A stretch of 64,000 nt of DNA from Pycnopodia helianthoides (GCA_032158295.1 CM063250.1:3541501-3605500), one strand, 5' to 3'. Shown: positions 12,701-22,467, numbered from the stretch's first letter. Notes: generated from the sequence alone by a model not told the origin. Numbers and translations: made by a program.

Positions 12701-15700
12701 ACACTCCGGGCAGATGCTCTACCAACTGAGCTATGAGGCACAGCGGTATACTCCCTCAAACAAAATAAAATAACCCCACCCTGTCACTATGGAACTACCA
12801 TGAGGTGTTCTTCCGAGCTTCTTCTCCATCAAACTTTAACAATGAAAATCCACTTAAAAATACTTAGTCAATGGATCATTGAACACAGAACAGAAATGAG
12901 GTTGGCTGTTTCAGTGCTGTGGTGAGATCGACTCACTACTACTTGGGATAGATAGATAAGAAAGTTTCAAGAAGTTCAAGAGAGGGCGCTGTTCAATAGC
13001 TATATGAAAATGACCTGTCACAAAATAGAACAATTTCATGCTGGGCCCAATTTCATAGAGCTGCTAAGCACAAAAATTTGCTTAGCATAACATTTCTTCC
13101 TTGATAAAAACAGGGTTACCAACCAAATTTCCATGTGTTGCATATTGCTTGTTACTGGTATTCAGCTGTTGTTTGCTTATCCTGAAAATCACGTGGAAAT
13201 TTGGTTGGTAATCCTGTTTTTATCAATGAAGAAATTTCATGCTAAGCAAATTGTTGTGCTTAGCAGCTCTATGAAACTGGGCCCTGATCTTCTTGTTCCT
13301 TACCCTGGGGCAGCCTTTTGTGCAGCTTCCACAGCATTCCTCATGTCTTTGCGATTCCCGTCTCCGACCAGTGCGATCACTTCCCCGGCAGGGCTGAGGA
13401 CCTGGCGCGAATACTGACCGTCCGGGCGTTTCTGCGCGCCGCCATAGTACATCTTGTACGTACGTCCACTCTGTCAAACACACAAAATGTCCGTTAATAA
13501 CAGAGTTTCCTTTACCACTTTAAAGGAAAATTACAGAATTGGTAAAGAAAAAAACTTGTAAATATACTTTTTGATCACTGATTTACATAAAACTTACACG
13601 GTCTAATGATGATGATAGTAGAAAACATCCCTTGAAATATTTCTGTCTGAAACGCCATATTTGATGAGAAATGGATAAACTAATTTTCCGATTGGAGTTT
13701 ATCACTCAGTGAGCGTTTTATTCATTTGTTGAATCTATATGATTTCATGATTTATTCGTGACCCAGATGGCCGATCGATCAGAAAGATTTTGCCTGAACC
13801 GAAGATATTTGCCAAATTCCTCAAGAAATAAAATAACTTTAATCTCACACCTGGGCATGTTCTGGCCATCAACAGTGATTTCATTCTGACTAGGTGTTGC
13901 CGTGGTAATTGTAGCCGGAACGTAACTACCGAACGTCTTGTAGTTGACATCGGCAGGGGCTGGACGTGCCTTTTCAGCCCACGTAGGCATCACATACTCG
14001 TAAAGGCCCTGTAAAAAAAACAACCAAGGGCAGAATTGGTATAATGAAGTGTTGATGTGTCATGGCTGAGCGGTTAAGAAAACCGGACTCAAGCTCTGGT
14101 GTTTCTGATCAGCAGAGTGTGGGTTCGAGTCCCGGTCGTGGCACTTGTGTGTCCTCGAGCAAGATACTTTACCAAAATTACTTTGTCCTTCGGATGGGAC
14201 ATTAAGCTGTAGGTCTTGCGTACTAGGATTGGTAGTGCATATAGAAGAACCCAGAACATTTATTGTGGAAGAGTAGAGGTTAACCCCGGTGTTTCTGGTT
14301 CACATAGCACCCTTGTTTACAGGTTTCCTCAGGCTTGTGAGCTACAGTGATTAAATTCACTTATGGGGCATACTTGGTTTCATTATCAGAAATATATAAT
14401 AATAATTATAATAATAATAGTTGAGGATTGGACGCTATACATCTCAGAGCCATTAGTCTTAGTCTTAGTCTTATAGGTAAACCAATAATCTCTCGATGAA
14501 TATTTATCTGCTCCAATTACCCTTTTTTCAATCTCATAACTGCAGCCACAGCGAAACTAGCTGAAATGTTGAGAATATATCAACTGACACATTTTGGTCC
14601 GACCAACTCTTCCAAAAAAAGGTTGCGCTAAGCACAAAACAGACAATGCAGTTAAACAGATGGCCACAACTTGACTTTTAACATGTTTGACTCTTTGGGT
14701 GGCAGTTCTATTTTTTTTCTTTTGACTGATCAATGCATAAACGGCCGAGACTAGGAAGAAACTATAAATAAATAAATAGTAAACTATAAATAACTATAGT
14801 AAACTATAAATAAATAATAAAACAATTTAATAAATAAATTGGGCTGAGACTAGTTGATAGGTCTCCTCTCGTTCAATGGCGCAACATCAAAACCTCATCC
14901 TCACCTCTTTCCCTCCATCTCGTCCGTATCCGCTCTGCCGGTAGCCACCGAATCCACTGGCAGCGTCGAACATGTTATGCCCGTTCACCCACACACTCCC
15001 CGCCTTCATGCTGAGGGCCACCTCCAGTCCTAGACTGACATTCTCCGTCCAAACGCTGGCGGCCAGGCCGTAGTTTGAATTGTTCCCCAACGCCACCGCC
15101 TCTTTGGCTGTCCGGAAAGGGAGGACGACGACGACGGGACCAAAGATCTGGAGAATAGAGGTCAATGGTCATATGGCAGGGTGTGTGACGACAAACAGAA
15201 TACAAGGGTCAAAGGTTCCATGACATAATCTATGACAACAAGACACCCTACAGATCTGAAGTTTGAAGGTCAACAGTTATGATGCATGGTCTGTGACGAC
15301 AACGGACCATGCATCATAACCTTTGACCTGTGAAGACCAAAGAGCTGGAGTATAAAGGTCAAAGGTTATATAGCATAGTCTGTCTACACTGATTAAAGAT
15401 GTAGAAATACTGAGTGTAGTAACTGGTGATAACTGTAACCCAATTCATCATAAAGCAGCCATCTTTGTCTTATTGATGCTGTCATCTTAAACAACCACGG
15501 TACACCATCTTTAAAAAACAAGGTTGTTGATAAAAGCCCTGATTTCGTTACTTTAAGAACAATCCTGGAAGTTTGCATTTAAAGGTGTAAAACCATTCAT
15601 CCCAAATAAAAGTCCTCTGCTTTCAGAAAAATCAGACAGTCTCTGGCTGTACCTTTAAGTGTCACCCAGGCCAAGATCATGGCAATCGAGGGGAAAAAAG

Positions 15701-18700
15701 CCTACATGTAACTCTAGCTTTGATAGAAAGGAACTAAAGAAGACAAAACATGCTTTTTAAAGACAATTTACCTCTTCCATGACGACTTTTGAGGAGGTCT
15801 GAACATTGTTGATGATTGTTGGCGGGTAGAAACAACCATTCGCTGGAACACACTCCACGTTTTGAATAATCTGTAACGTCGATCAAAACACCTTAATGTT
15901 GACATTCTTGCATCGAGACCTTGAACTGTTTACGTTTAAGTTTGGTTCTTCAGTCATGAAGTTGATCGGGGTCGTAAATGTGCACCGTCTACAACGTTCC
16001 TACAGAACTGTTAACTTCTTGTAATCATTCTAATGTATTGGAACATAAGCCGAGTTCACGATAAACTGTTCAGTGCTTGTTGTGTTTGAGAGATTCAAAC
16101 AAAGAGGTTACTGTTTTGATATTTTGTAAACAGCTCTATTGCTCTTTTATAACTTAAAACCCCCCTGTAACAGAAATCTCCCATTCTTGAAGAATCTCCC
16201 ATTCTTGAAGAAAAAATTATTTTCACACACTTTTTACCAGAAGTGGTAGTTGAAGAAAATTTGCCTTTACTGCCATCAAGCTTTCAAGTTGACATGTACG
16301 AAAAAATAAATAAACAAAAAATAAAAATAACAGTGTGCATTTATTATGCGTTTTTTTCTAGCCAAGTGGACCCCTCCAATCTCCTTACAATATTAGTCCA
16401 TCCGGCCCTAAGCATTCTTGAAACCATACAATTGACTCTCATTATAACAAGATCGCTGGGACTGGCCATTAAAATTACCTCTTTATAACAGGAACGTTGT
16501 TATAAGAGGACATGCAAAAACAAAGAAACACAAAGTAGAAATGAGATTCGGGACATTCAGAATGTACTCTTTATAAGCAGAAACTCTTTATAACAAGGGC
16601 TGACTGTATGCAGCACCCTTCAATGTGATGGCTCATAATGTAATCAAAACGTTAACAAGAAAAAAATTTCTGTTCAGAAAAAAAAATTGAAAAAAAATTG
16701 CATGTATACCTCTGCTCCTTCTGCTCTTGCCTCTTCCACATATCGTTCAAACCGTTGCTCGCTGCGTTGGATCGACTACGCTCCGACATCGATGGATTTA
16801 TCCATAGAGTCGCCAAGACGCAGGGACATGATGCGATCCCGTAGTTTCTCCAGCATCTTATCTTTCACTGTCTCTTGGATGAGCAGGCGAGAACCCGCAC
16901 TGCACACCTGTTGAGAAAGATCATCGGGGGGGGGGGGGGGAGCATTTACAGTTAAGGCATGATATATCATGGAGATAAAGGAGTGGCGTGGCATTAAGCG
17001 GTCTAGTGCACAGAATTATGCTCACCAGAGTAATGTTACCAGCCAAAATGCCTTGTCACATGTACTATTTGTGACTGGTATCCTGCTAATTTCTGCTAAG
17101 CTGGAAATTGCTTAAGCGGCTCTATAAAATTGGGCCCTGTTGTTGTCAGAGTGGGGTCCTGCGTGTTGTATAATGCACAAAACAAGAACCCAGTACACCT
17201 TATTATTAGGAGAAGAGAAATGCCCCGGTGTTTCTGGTATGGTTGGCTGCAGTTTGCACTGCATCATCTTGTAAACCATTACAATTCCATAGGGGTGTCA
17301 TAAACCAAACAAAGCTCTGCATACCTGTCGTAAAAAATATGAGGTGCTTTGAGACGCCCGTCGGGAGTGATTCAAGTGCTAGAGGGCTCTGTTTTTGTAC
17401 ATACCTCTCCTTGATTGAACCAAATAGCATCCACCATGCCCTCCACAGCAGCATCCAGATCCGCCGAGTCAAAGACGATGAAGGGAGACTTGCCCCCTAG
17501 CTCCAGGGAGAGCTTCTTGCCGGTTCCTGCAGTCGCCTTCCGTAGTAGCTGCCCAACCTGATAACAGTAAAGAGGGGTGTCTTAAGTTTAACAAAGATTA
17601 ACCCGTGTTTGAGGTGAATCCGTCGGCACCATTCAAGGGAGTGTCTCGTAAGACCGAGCGATGGGGATGTGAGAATTGGATCGGTTAAGAATTCCAGCGG
17701 GTGAACATGGACGAGCCCGTTGGTTGGACCAACACTCCGTTGGAACGCTAAAAATGCCAACGCATCAATTCTTTTCTGCAGAAAAGTGGAGTAGTTTCAA
17801 TCTGAAAGCTCACCGATTAGAAAGTTCATACATGTACCAATCCTTGAGAGAAATGTTTCAGTCAAGGCCCCCCAAAATCACCAATGCTTATTTCAATTCG
17901 GCAATCGGAATACGCCCACTATGAGTGTGCCCCAACTCCCTGACTATACATAAACCGTTGTTGTTGTTTTTTTTCCACCAAAATGTGATAAAATTAGCGG
18001 ATGGGAATTAGTTTCTTCCAAAAAACAATGATGTACTTTCCCTTCAAGTTTGTAAAATACTACTTCTGACTTGCCGCTGCCTAGCACATTTGAGTGAACC
18101 ATTCAGAAATGTTGATCAACTGCAAAAACAACATCATGTCTTTTACCTCCGTTGAGCCAGTGAACGCCACCTTATCTATCCCAGGATGCTCGGCGAGCTT
18201 ACTTCCGAATGCGCCGTTCCCCGTCACCACATTGAAGACGCCTGGGGGGAGACCGGCCTCGGCGCAGATCTGCGCAAACAGGAGCGCGCTCAGACGGGTG
18301 AAGGTGGCCGGCTTGAGAACGACCGTGTTTCCCATGGCCAGGGCGGGGCAGACCTTCCACGTCAACAGCATCAGAGGGAAGTTCCAAGGGACGATGGCAC
18401 CCACCACACCTGATAAGAAGGAGGTAGTAACTTTTTTTATTTTTAATTTTTTAATGAGACGGCCACTTCAAGGTGAGGGCTGTCAACTGATTTGGGCTGT
18501 CAACCCAAATGAACTGTCACCAGGGGTGCGTTGCCACCTACTCCTGGGGCTGAAACAGGGTTACCCCCCTTCACAGTCCGTAAGGATGTAGGCATGGGTT
18601 ATCATCCACTAGGAGCCTGGCTGGTAGAGCAGAATGCACTACCTTCCCAACTCTTTACGCACCAAAACAAGCAAACAAATAAACAAAAAACCAATTGTCT

Positions 18701-21390
18701 TTGTTATTGGAATGACATCAAAGGAAAGCAGCACAGTGAAAGTTAACCTATAGATGGATTGCAATACGCGTCACTGACCGCCATCTTTGATGTAAAAGAT
18801 GGAAAAGTGCACGCGCTACGCATGACTCTCAGCCAATGATAGCTCTTCACGCGGGCACAATTCATCAAAGATGGTGGTCAATGACGCGTATTGCAATCCA
18901 TCCATTAGAACCTTACTGTCTCATTCTTAATGCAATATTCCCCCCCCCCCAATTTGTTTACCAACTGATTTCCAGCCACTCATCTCAGTGTCCATTAGCT
19001 CCGCCCATCCTGCATGATGATAGAAATGACGCACCACCAGCGGAATGTCACAGTCTCGAGCCTCTCTGATTGGCTTGCCGTTGTCAAGGCTTTCCATGAC
19101 GCTGATAAGGCGTTGATGTTTCTGAATGTGCCGGGCGACGCTGATATGATAAAAAAAAAACATTGTTACATTGTGACATCATCACTAGGGGCTGTTATAT
19201 TATCTATGCTGAGATGAGGGTGTCGTGGCCGAGTGGTTTAGAGCATCGGATTCAAGTTCTGGTGGTCGAGTCATCGGGGGTGTGGGTTCGAATCCCGGTC
19301 GTGACACTTGTGTCCTTGAGCAAGATGCTTTACTATAATTGCTCCTCTCCACCCAGGGGTATAATGGGTACCTGCGAGGGTAGAGGTTGATATTGTGTAT
19401 GAAAAAGCCTTCGGTGCGCCACGGCAGCACGGGGCTGTATACTCCCCAGGGAGCTGAGAAAGATTACAGGAATGCTATTGGCCCAATGACCAGGGCACTA
19501 ATGTAAAGCGCATTGATACATTATTGTGAAATGCGCTACATAAGAACTAGTTATTATTATTATTATTATGAGGTTTTTCAACAGGACTTTAGTGCACAGG
19601 ACTTATGTTTTGGTGTTGTCATAGTGTTGGTTCACGTCCTGGTCATGGCACTTGTGTCCTTCACCATGACACTGAACCAAAGCTGGCCTTTTCGTTGGAT
19701 GGGACGTAAAGCCGTAGGTCCCATGTGTTGTGTAATTCATGTAGAAGAACCCAATACACTTATCACTAAGAGAAGAGATTTTCCAAGAGTTTCTGGTATG
19801 GTTAGTAGCCCTGGTAAGACGTCAGTATTCGTGTTGTATGCAACGGAGGAGTCCATCCTGGGCTAGTATGGTTAGCTGCAGATTGCACTGCATCACCTTA
19901 GTACCTTAGGTGCTGCATAAATGGGTCTCATACTTGTCATAATTCAAACCTGGCTCTGTACATGTCCTTCTTCTTCTTCTCCCATATAACTAAGTACCGA
20001 CTCAATGACATGAGCAAAATCGTACTGTGTAAGTGCGCATTGGTTTGCTCGAAGATGACGAGACATGAAGGCAAATACAGTAATTTACAGTGCAGTTAAA
20101 AAATAAAACAAACAAAACACGATGGGTGGAGCTACACCTGTCATTAAAATAATAAGCACTTTGAGACACCTGCAGATAAAGCGCTACAAGATAAGACCTT
20201 AGTGTTTCATGTACCTGTAAAGATGTCTTGCTCGGACATGGCCTGGCAATTGACTCCATGATGTATACGCCTTGGAGGCTGCATTGACGGCAAGTTCAAC
20301 GTCTTCATCTTCACCTTGGATTGTTGTGGCTAGGACTTCCCCGTTGGCAGGTGATTTGGTGGTGTATGTGGCTCGGCCGGTTGGTTTAACCCACTGGTTG
20401 TTGATGAAATGACCCAAACTTCGCTTATGGCTTTCAAGCCATGCCTATAGAAAAAAAAAAAATCAAGATAATTCTGTCATACAAAAACATAACAACCCTA
20501 AAAGGATTCTTAAATGTATTTAATAATCTATAATAATTAATCTGTTACTAAAAAGGGATTCATTCATCAATAAACACATTATACAAACAACCAAACTGTG
20601 ACAATTTCATTGATTTATGTTTTATGAAAAGTGATTTTGTGCAAGTTCACACCCAGGCTTAAATTTCCAAATTTGATTTCTTCAAATTTGGTTTTAAAAT
20701 GCCAATTTTTTTTTAAAAACAAGACTGTGTCAGAAAAACAAAAATTCAAATTCAGTGCCCCTTCACACACAGAAAATCTAGCCCAATAAAAAGTGTCATT
20801 CTTTCATTAGTAAACAACTCTACTCAGCACAGTGCCGAGTGCACTCCCACTCCCAGTCCCAGCCAGTCATATTAAAAATAGCCCAAAATAATATGATTAC
20901 TATTTTACTAGCTTTAGGGGTTAGCCTAAAGCTAGTAAGTTTAGGGGGGTCATAGGGGTCAAAAGTATTTATTGGCACTAAAATTAAAATGCAACAATGG
21001 GGCTACAGCCTACACTAGTTGAGATGATCGTACACTCCAACCTCCCGAAGATCTAGTATTACGTATGATTTTCGCAACTTAACATGCTAAATTGCTACTG
21101 CATAGTGCTCAGCATGCTCAGGGCTGGCTACACCCACTCTCTCTGGTCTGTCCTTAAAGTTTGTGTGATGATCTCATTTTCAAAGTTTATTTGATTGATC
21201 GGTATTTATTTTAATACAATCTGTGTAAAGATCCTGTTAAGTAACATCAAATTATAGTTCGTTTAAAAAGAAGTTATACTTGTGCAGAGTTAGCTGCTTC
21301 AGGATTGGGACCATAATCCATAGAATCAAAGATTCCAGACACTGTTGTGATGCTTGAGTTCAATCCTGCTTGCGCACTGGAAGCCGCCAT
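9445..21390 (-). CDS. ALDH16A1: Aldehyde dehydrogenase family 16 member A1, whole coding region (13 exons)
   Basis: Joining 13 exons with GT/AG borders gives 2490 bp, 829 residues plus TAG, a little longer than the roughly 800-residue vertebrate protein. Residues about 30-490 form the first ALDH domain; about 545-829 form the shorter second ALDH-like domain typical of this family. In domain 1 the expected residues are present: PWN with Asn183, LKPA with Lys206, LELGG with Glu280, and GEVCSAGS with Cys314. Mammalian ALDH16A1 has lost the Cys and is held to be non-catalytic, while fish, frog and invertebrate forms are reported to keep it (established knowledge). The second domain ends IPMGDIFAN, close to the vertebrate end. 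One in-frame TAG interrupts codon 356 (16776-16778). The start ATG was chosen because it gives the short N-terminus ending in [12 protein letters not shown], as in vertebrates. Identity is secure; enzymatic activity is inferred. Confidence 0.93.
9850..9997. mobile_element. Palindromic MITE (AACTTAGGACTAGTCC family), copy 1
   Basis: This is a near-perfect palindrome of about 148 bp. It starts GGGTCGATTTCACAAAACTC and ends with the complement (GTGAAATCGGCCCC), with repeats of ACTAGTCTTA in the middle. It lies in ALDH16A1 intron 12. Related copies are at 11635 and 58873. Confidence 0.8.
10167..10556. mobile_element. MITE family C (TTAAAGGCAGTGTATACTTT), copy in ALDH16A1 intron 12
   Basis: The element begins CTTAAAGGCAGTGTATACTT and ends with an inverted form (ATTATCAAAGG...CCTTTAAG). 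Internal words match copies at 7086, 28905, 45080 and 56251, for example the CTCACTTGGTGTATCCCAA block. Confidence 0.75.
10940..11125 (-). CDS. ALDH16A1: ALDH16A1 exon 12
   Basis: The exon covers residues 669-730 and is 62 codons, phase 0 on both sides. It contains [20 protein letters not shown] and [13 protein letters not shown], the nucleotide-fold start of the second ALDH-like domain. The acceptor is TGGTCCAG and the donor GTGAGT. Confidence 0.92.
11235..11578 (+). mobile_element. tRNA-Leu-derived SINE, full length, in ALDH16A1 intron 11
   Basis: The head resembles tRNA-Leu(CAA). It has an A box (GTGGCCGAGTGG), the anticodon-arm-like GGATTCAAGTTCTGG, a long variable arm and a B box (GGTTCGAATCC). 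The body follows, ending in GCGCTATAAATAAGAACTAG and an (ATT)n tail. It is more than 90% alike by eye to the copy at 19218. Confidence 0.88.
11587..11634 (+). mobile_element. LINE reverse-transcriptase tail, 5' piece (interrupted by MITE)
   Basis: In one frame it reads [15 protein letters not shown], the block that precedes the C-terminal tail of many non-LTR retrotransposon RT proteins. The element resumes at 11800 after the inserted MITE. It is opposite in strand to ALDH16A1. Confidence 0.75.
11635..11794. mobile_element. Palindromic MITE (AACTTAGGACTAGTCC family), copy 2, nested inside a LINE
   Basis: A 160-bp palindrome is flanked on both sides by CCTGG (11630-11634 and 11795-11799), which fits a 5-bp target-site duplication. 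Its ends and internal words match the copies at 9850 and 58873. Confidence 0.88.
11800..12171 (+). pseudogene. LINE (non-LTR retrotransposon) RT C-terminal fragment, decayed
   Basis: The translation starts [20 protein letters not shown], then [18 protein letters not shown], then a TAG and a frame change, then [20 protein letters not shown] and a stop at 12169-12171. These blocks are the usual C-terminal signature of one group of non-LTR retrotransposons: [20 protein letters not shown], and DVLKEDTGL-like. It is dead, with an internal stop and a frameshift. The 3' end lies 15 bases from the ALDH16A1 exon 11 splice donor. Confidence 0.85.
12187..12391 (-). CDS. ALDH16A1: ALDH16A1 exon 11
   Basis: The exon covers residues 600 (split codon) to 668. 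It reads [20 protein letters not shown] and ends [10 protein letters not shown]. The donor is GTAAGT. It corresponds to the helical part of the second ALDH-like domain. Confidence 0.92.
12671..12741 (-). repeat. tRNA-like sequence (SINE head or tRNA pseudogene)
   Basis: The - strand has a D-arm (GCTCAGTTGGTAGAGC), a T-arm with loop TTCAAAT, and ends CCTCA/TGAGG that pair as an acceptor stem. The anticodon stem does not pair properly, so a working tRNA is unlikely. A SINE head is the simpler reading. Confidence 0.55.
13043..13284. mobile_element. MITE family A (GGGCCCAATTTCATAGAGCT), long palindromic copy in ALDH16A1 intron 10
   Basis: It is bounded by GGGCCC at both ends, with the TIR GGGCCCAATTTCATAGAGCT. 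It differs from most copies in that the whole 242 bp is self-complementary, including CCAACCAAATTTCC facing GGAAATTTGGTTGG. It ends 19 bases before ALDH16A1 exon 10. Confidence 0.85.
13304..13468 (-). CDS. ALDH16A1: ALDH16A1 exon 10
   Basis: The exon covers residues 545-599 plus two bases. It reads [20 protein letters not shown] and then [20 protein letters not shown]. The phase requires the acceptor GACAGAG rather than GACAG two bases earlier; only the later AG keeps the frame with exon 9. Confidence 0.9.
13519..13780. mobile_element. MITE family B (TTAAAGGAACATTACAGAAT), 3'-truncated copy
   Basis: It starts TTAAAGGAAAATTACAGAAT and shares the block ACACGGTCTAATGATGATGA with copies at 1584, 51022 and 61114, but lacks the far terminal repeat. 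It lies in ALDH16A1 intron 9. Confidence 0.75.
13851..14008 (-). CDS. ALDH16A1: ALDH16A1 exon 9
   Basis: The exon covers residues 493-544 plus two bases. It starts [20 protein letters not shown], matching the GLYEY junction between the two ALDH domains in vertebrates, and continues [14 protein letters not shown]. This is the inter-domain linker. Confidence 0.92.
14058..14418 (+). mobile_element. tRNA-Leu-derived SINE, second subfamily, in ALDH16A1 intron 8
   Basis: The head is TGTCATGGCTGAGCGGTTAA with the anticodon-arm-like CTCAAGCTCTGG and the B box GGTTCGAGTCC. The body has CTTCGGATGGGACATTAAGC, shared with the copies at 59691 and 25680, and the tail is an AT-rich repeat. Confidence 0.8.
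14905..15147 (-). CDS. ALDH16A1: ALDH16A1 exon 8
   Basis: The exon covers residues 412-492 and is 81 codons, phase 0. It starts [20 protein letters not shown] and later reads [20 protein letters not shown], the oligomerisation and cofactor-closing end of a classical ALDH domain. Confidence 0.94.
15772..15870 (-). CDS. ALDH16A1: ALDH16A1 exon 7
   Basis: The exon covers residues 379-411 and is 33 codons, phase 0. It includes [12 protein letters not shown] and ends VVMEE, the standard F-Y-x-P-T and E-E of ALDH domains. Confidence 0.9.
16429..16606. mobile_element. Pogo/Tigger-like MITE, copy 1, in ALDH16A1 intron 6
   Basis: The ends CAATTGACTCTCATTATAAC and ATAACAAGGGCTGACTG are inverted repeats flanked by TA on both sides (16427-16428, 16607-16608). 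The TA target and CAGT(C)-type termini suggest a pogo-type origin (inference). A second copy is at 50166. Confidence 0.75.
16710..16907 (-). CDS. ALDH16A1: ALDH16A1 exon 6, carries the catalytic Cys and an in-frame TAG
   Basis: The exon covers codons 313-378. It starts [20 protein letters not shown]; with exon 5 the junction reads GEVCSAGS, the ALDH cysteine signature. After IDVGA comes TAG (16776-16778), then the same frame continues to [12 protein letters not shown] and a GTATAC donor. The length across the gap equals that of other ALDHs, and the +1 frame just after the stop reads VDPTQ, which fits the family better than the frame-0 SIQRS. This suggests a missing base and an extra base about 18 bases apart, either sequencing errors or a real allele. 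The polypyrimidine tract includes a C run at 16926-16939 (as G on +). Confidence 0.85.
16993..17137. mobile_element. MITE family A, copy in ALDH16A1 intron 5
   Basis: It ends CTCTATAAAATTGGGCCC and contains GTTACCAGCCAAAATG, shared with the other family A copies. The left end is degenerate. Confidence 0.7.
17145..17350 (+). mobile_element. SINE body fragment (no tRNA head)
   Basis: It carries the block AACAAGAACCCAGTACACCT, then CCCCGGTGTTTCTGGTATGG, as in the SINE copies at 14058 and 59691. It is 5'-truncated next to the family A MITE. Confidence 0.6.
17405..17557 (-). CDS. ALDH16A1: ALDH16A1 exon 5, carries the catalytic Glu
   Basis: The exon covers residues 262-312 and is 51 codons, phase 0. 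It reads [20 protein letters not shown]; Glu280 in LELGG is the ALDH general base. The exon ends AIWFNQGE, leading into the Cys motif. Confidence 0.95.
18147..18409 (-). CDS. ALDH16A1: ALDH16A1 exon 4
   Basis: The exon covers residues 174 (split codon) to 261. It reads [20 protein letters not shown], then [20 protein letters not shown] and KVAFTGSTE, the NAD-binding core with Asn183 and Lys206. The GC content is clearly higher than that of the flanking introns. Confidence 0.95.
18754..18901. mobile_element. MITE with about 40-bp inverted ends, in ALDH16A1 intron 3
   Basis: The left end ATGGATTGCAATACGCGTCA is mirrored by TGACGCGTATTGCAATCCAT at the right. Further inside, CCATCTTTGATG faces CATCAAAGATGG. 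I saw no second copy in the window. Confidence 0.75.
18962..19140 (-). CDS. ALDH16A1: ALDH16A1 exon 3
   Basis: The exon covers residues 114 (split) to 173. It reads [20 protein letters not shown] followed by [12 protein letters not shown], and ends GWKSV with one base of the next Gly. The joined [15 protein letters not shown] is a textbook ALDH block, which fixes the donor as TTG/GTAAAC. Confidence 0.92.
19218..19569 (+). mobile_element. tRNA-Leu-derived SINE, full length, in ALDH16A1 intron 2
   Basis: It is nearly the same as the copy at 11235: A box, TTCAAGTTCTGG, B box GGTTCGAATCC, the body with AAAGCCTTCGGTGCGCCACG, and an (ATT)n tail. The high likeness between the two suggests fairly recent activity. 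Confidence 0.88.
19610..19950 (+). mobile_element. Degenerate SINE copy
   Basis: It has the B-box-like GGTTCACGTCC followed by GTCATGGCACTTGTGTCCTT and GGATGGGACGTAAAGCCGTA, the body shared with the copies at 14058 and 59691. The A box is lost. Confidence 0.6.
20215..20444 (-). CDS. ALDH16A1: ALDH16A1 exon 2
   Basis: The exon covers residues 38-113 plus two bases. It starts [20 protein letters not shown] and continues [20 protein letters not shown], parallel to the vertebrate AWL...LGHYVNGKW. The acceptor is CTATAG and the donor CAG/GTACAT. Confidence 0.93.
20905..20938. repeat. Short perfect hairpin in ALDH16A1 intron 1
   Basis: TTACTAGCTTTAG and CTAAAGCTAGTAA are perfect 13-base arms around a short loop. 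No function is implied. Confidence 0.6.
21280..21390 (-). CDS. ALDH16A1: ALDH16A1 exon 1 (first coding exon)
   Basis: The exon covers residues 1-37, starting [20 protein letters not shown] and ending [17 protein letters not shown]. The human protein has a similar short start with an IF..LEYGPVPE-like block. The donor is CAA/GTATAA. The ATG context is GATGGC on the - strand, with GCAAG just before it. Confidence 0.88.
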
Positions 21391-21520
21391 CTTGCAACAA
21401 AACTCTGACGTAATTTGAACAGCGCCCTCTGTTTCTGTGGAATGAGATTATATTATCCGTCACTGGTCTCAACTGACGTACGTGTTGTGATTGCACTGTA
21501 CCGTCAGGTACCACTTTTAA
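21391..21520 (-). promoter_or_regulatory. Candidate ALDH16A1 promoter with CRE-like sites
   Basis: Just upstream of the start codon are TGACGTAA (21406-21413) and TGACGTACGT (about 21474-21483), both CRE/ATF-like. No TATA box is evident. Transcription start is not defined by sequence alone. Confidence 0.4.
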
Positions 21521-22467
21521 TTATTCGGGAGCTGATGCCAAATGCCAGCCGAAAAACGCAAACGCTGTAATCGAGTACGGCCAGTGTGAGATTGATTTTT
21601 GCCACGAAATTATTGATTTATTACAGTGATGACAACGGTTTCCCATCCTTAGGACGGTGTGAATAGAAGAGGTGAATATTGCAGACCCTTTCGAGGAGAG
21701 GAACATGAAGCTGTTTCGTAGGATTTGATGCCCTTGACGCCACAACCCTGACGACTCATTCTTATAAAAATAATTCGTGTGAAGGAGTAGGAAGGAAGCA
21801 GGATCGGAGGGCGGAGACAGGCTTTCTATCGCCACTGACTGACATCATTGGTAAAACATAAACACTTAGTCCCTTACTCATTAAAATGACACATTCAATC
21901 GAGAGCTATTAATGTAAATAAGCCACATCAAATAAATCGGTGTGCATGACAATTGACATTATGACAAGAAAATCAGCAGTGTTATTTAGTAAGTTGTTTT
22001 GACTTTGCTTGAGAAAGAGCTTGAATCATGATGTTTAGAAAGGTATAGTTGTTTAATTTTAGCATGTTTTAGTTACATGTCACTGTCACTGTGTTTGGCA
22101 GTTTTCCTAGTCCTACATGAGGTTGTTATCCTATCGTGATCGTGGCCTGTCCTAACGATAAAATACTACACTAGCTTAACTTAAGCTATGTGTACAACAA
22201 CCTTCCACAGGAGGAGTTACCAAGTGACACTGTTTCCATGACCATTATTCACTGTTTCAAAATAAAAGGTTTGAATGTCTAGGTAGGACGGGATTGCACT
22301 ATTATTACTCCTAGCTACACAAGGTATTCCACAGTGATGTCATTACTTAATTGCAAAACACAAGACCACCGGACTTGTGCGGTCATGGGTTTACTGGCCC
22401 GATGCTAAAATCAGTGCGGTCCAGTGTACAACTCCAGCCCTGAGTAGTCTAGGGTCAAATAAAAAAA

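Noticed and set aside
12671..12741. Functional tRNA gene on the - strand
   Set aside because: The anticodon stem does not pair and the acceptor stem is only partly complementary. A SINE head or pseudogene is more likely.
18094..18591. 165-codon ORF on the + strand
   Set aside because: It is antisense to ALDH16A1 exon 4, whose high GC keeps the opposite strand open.
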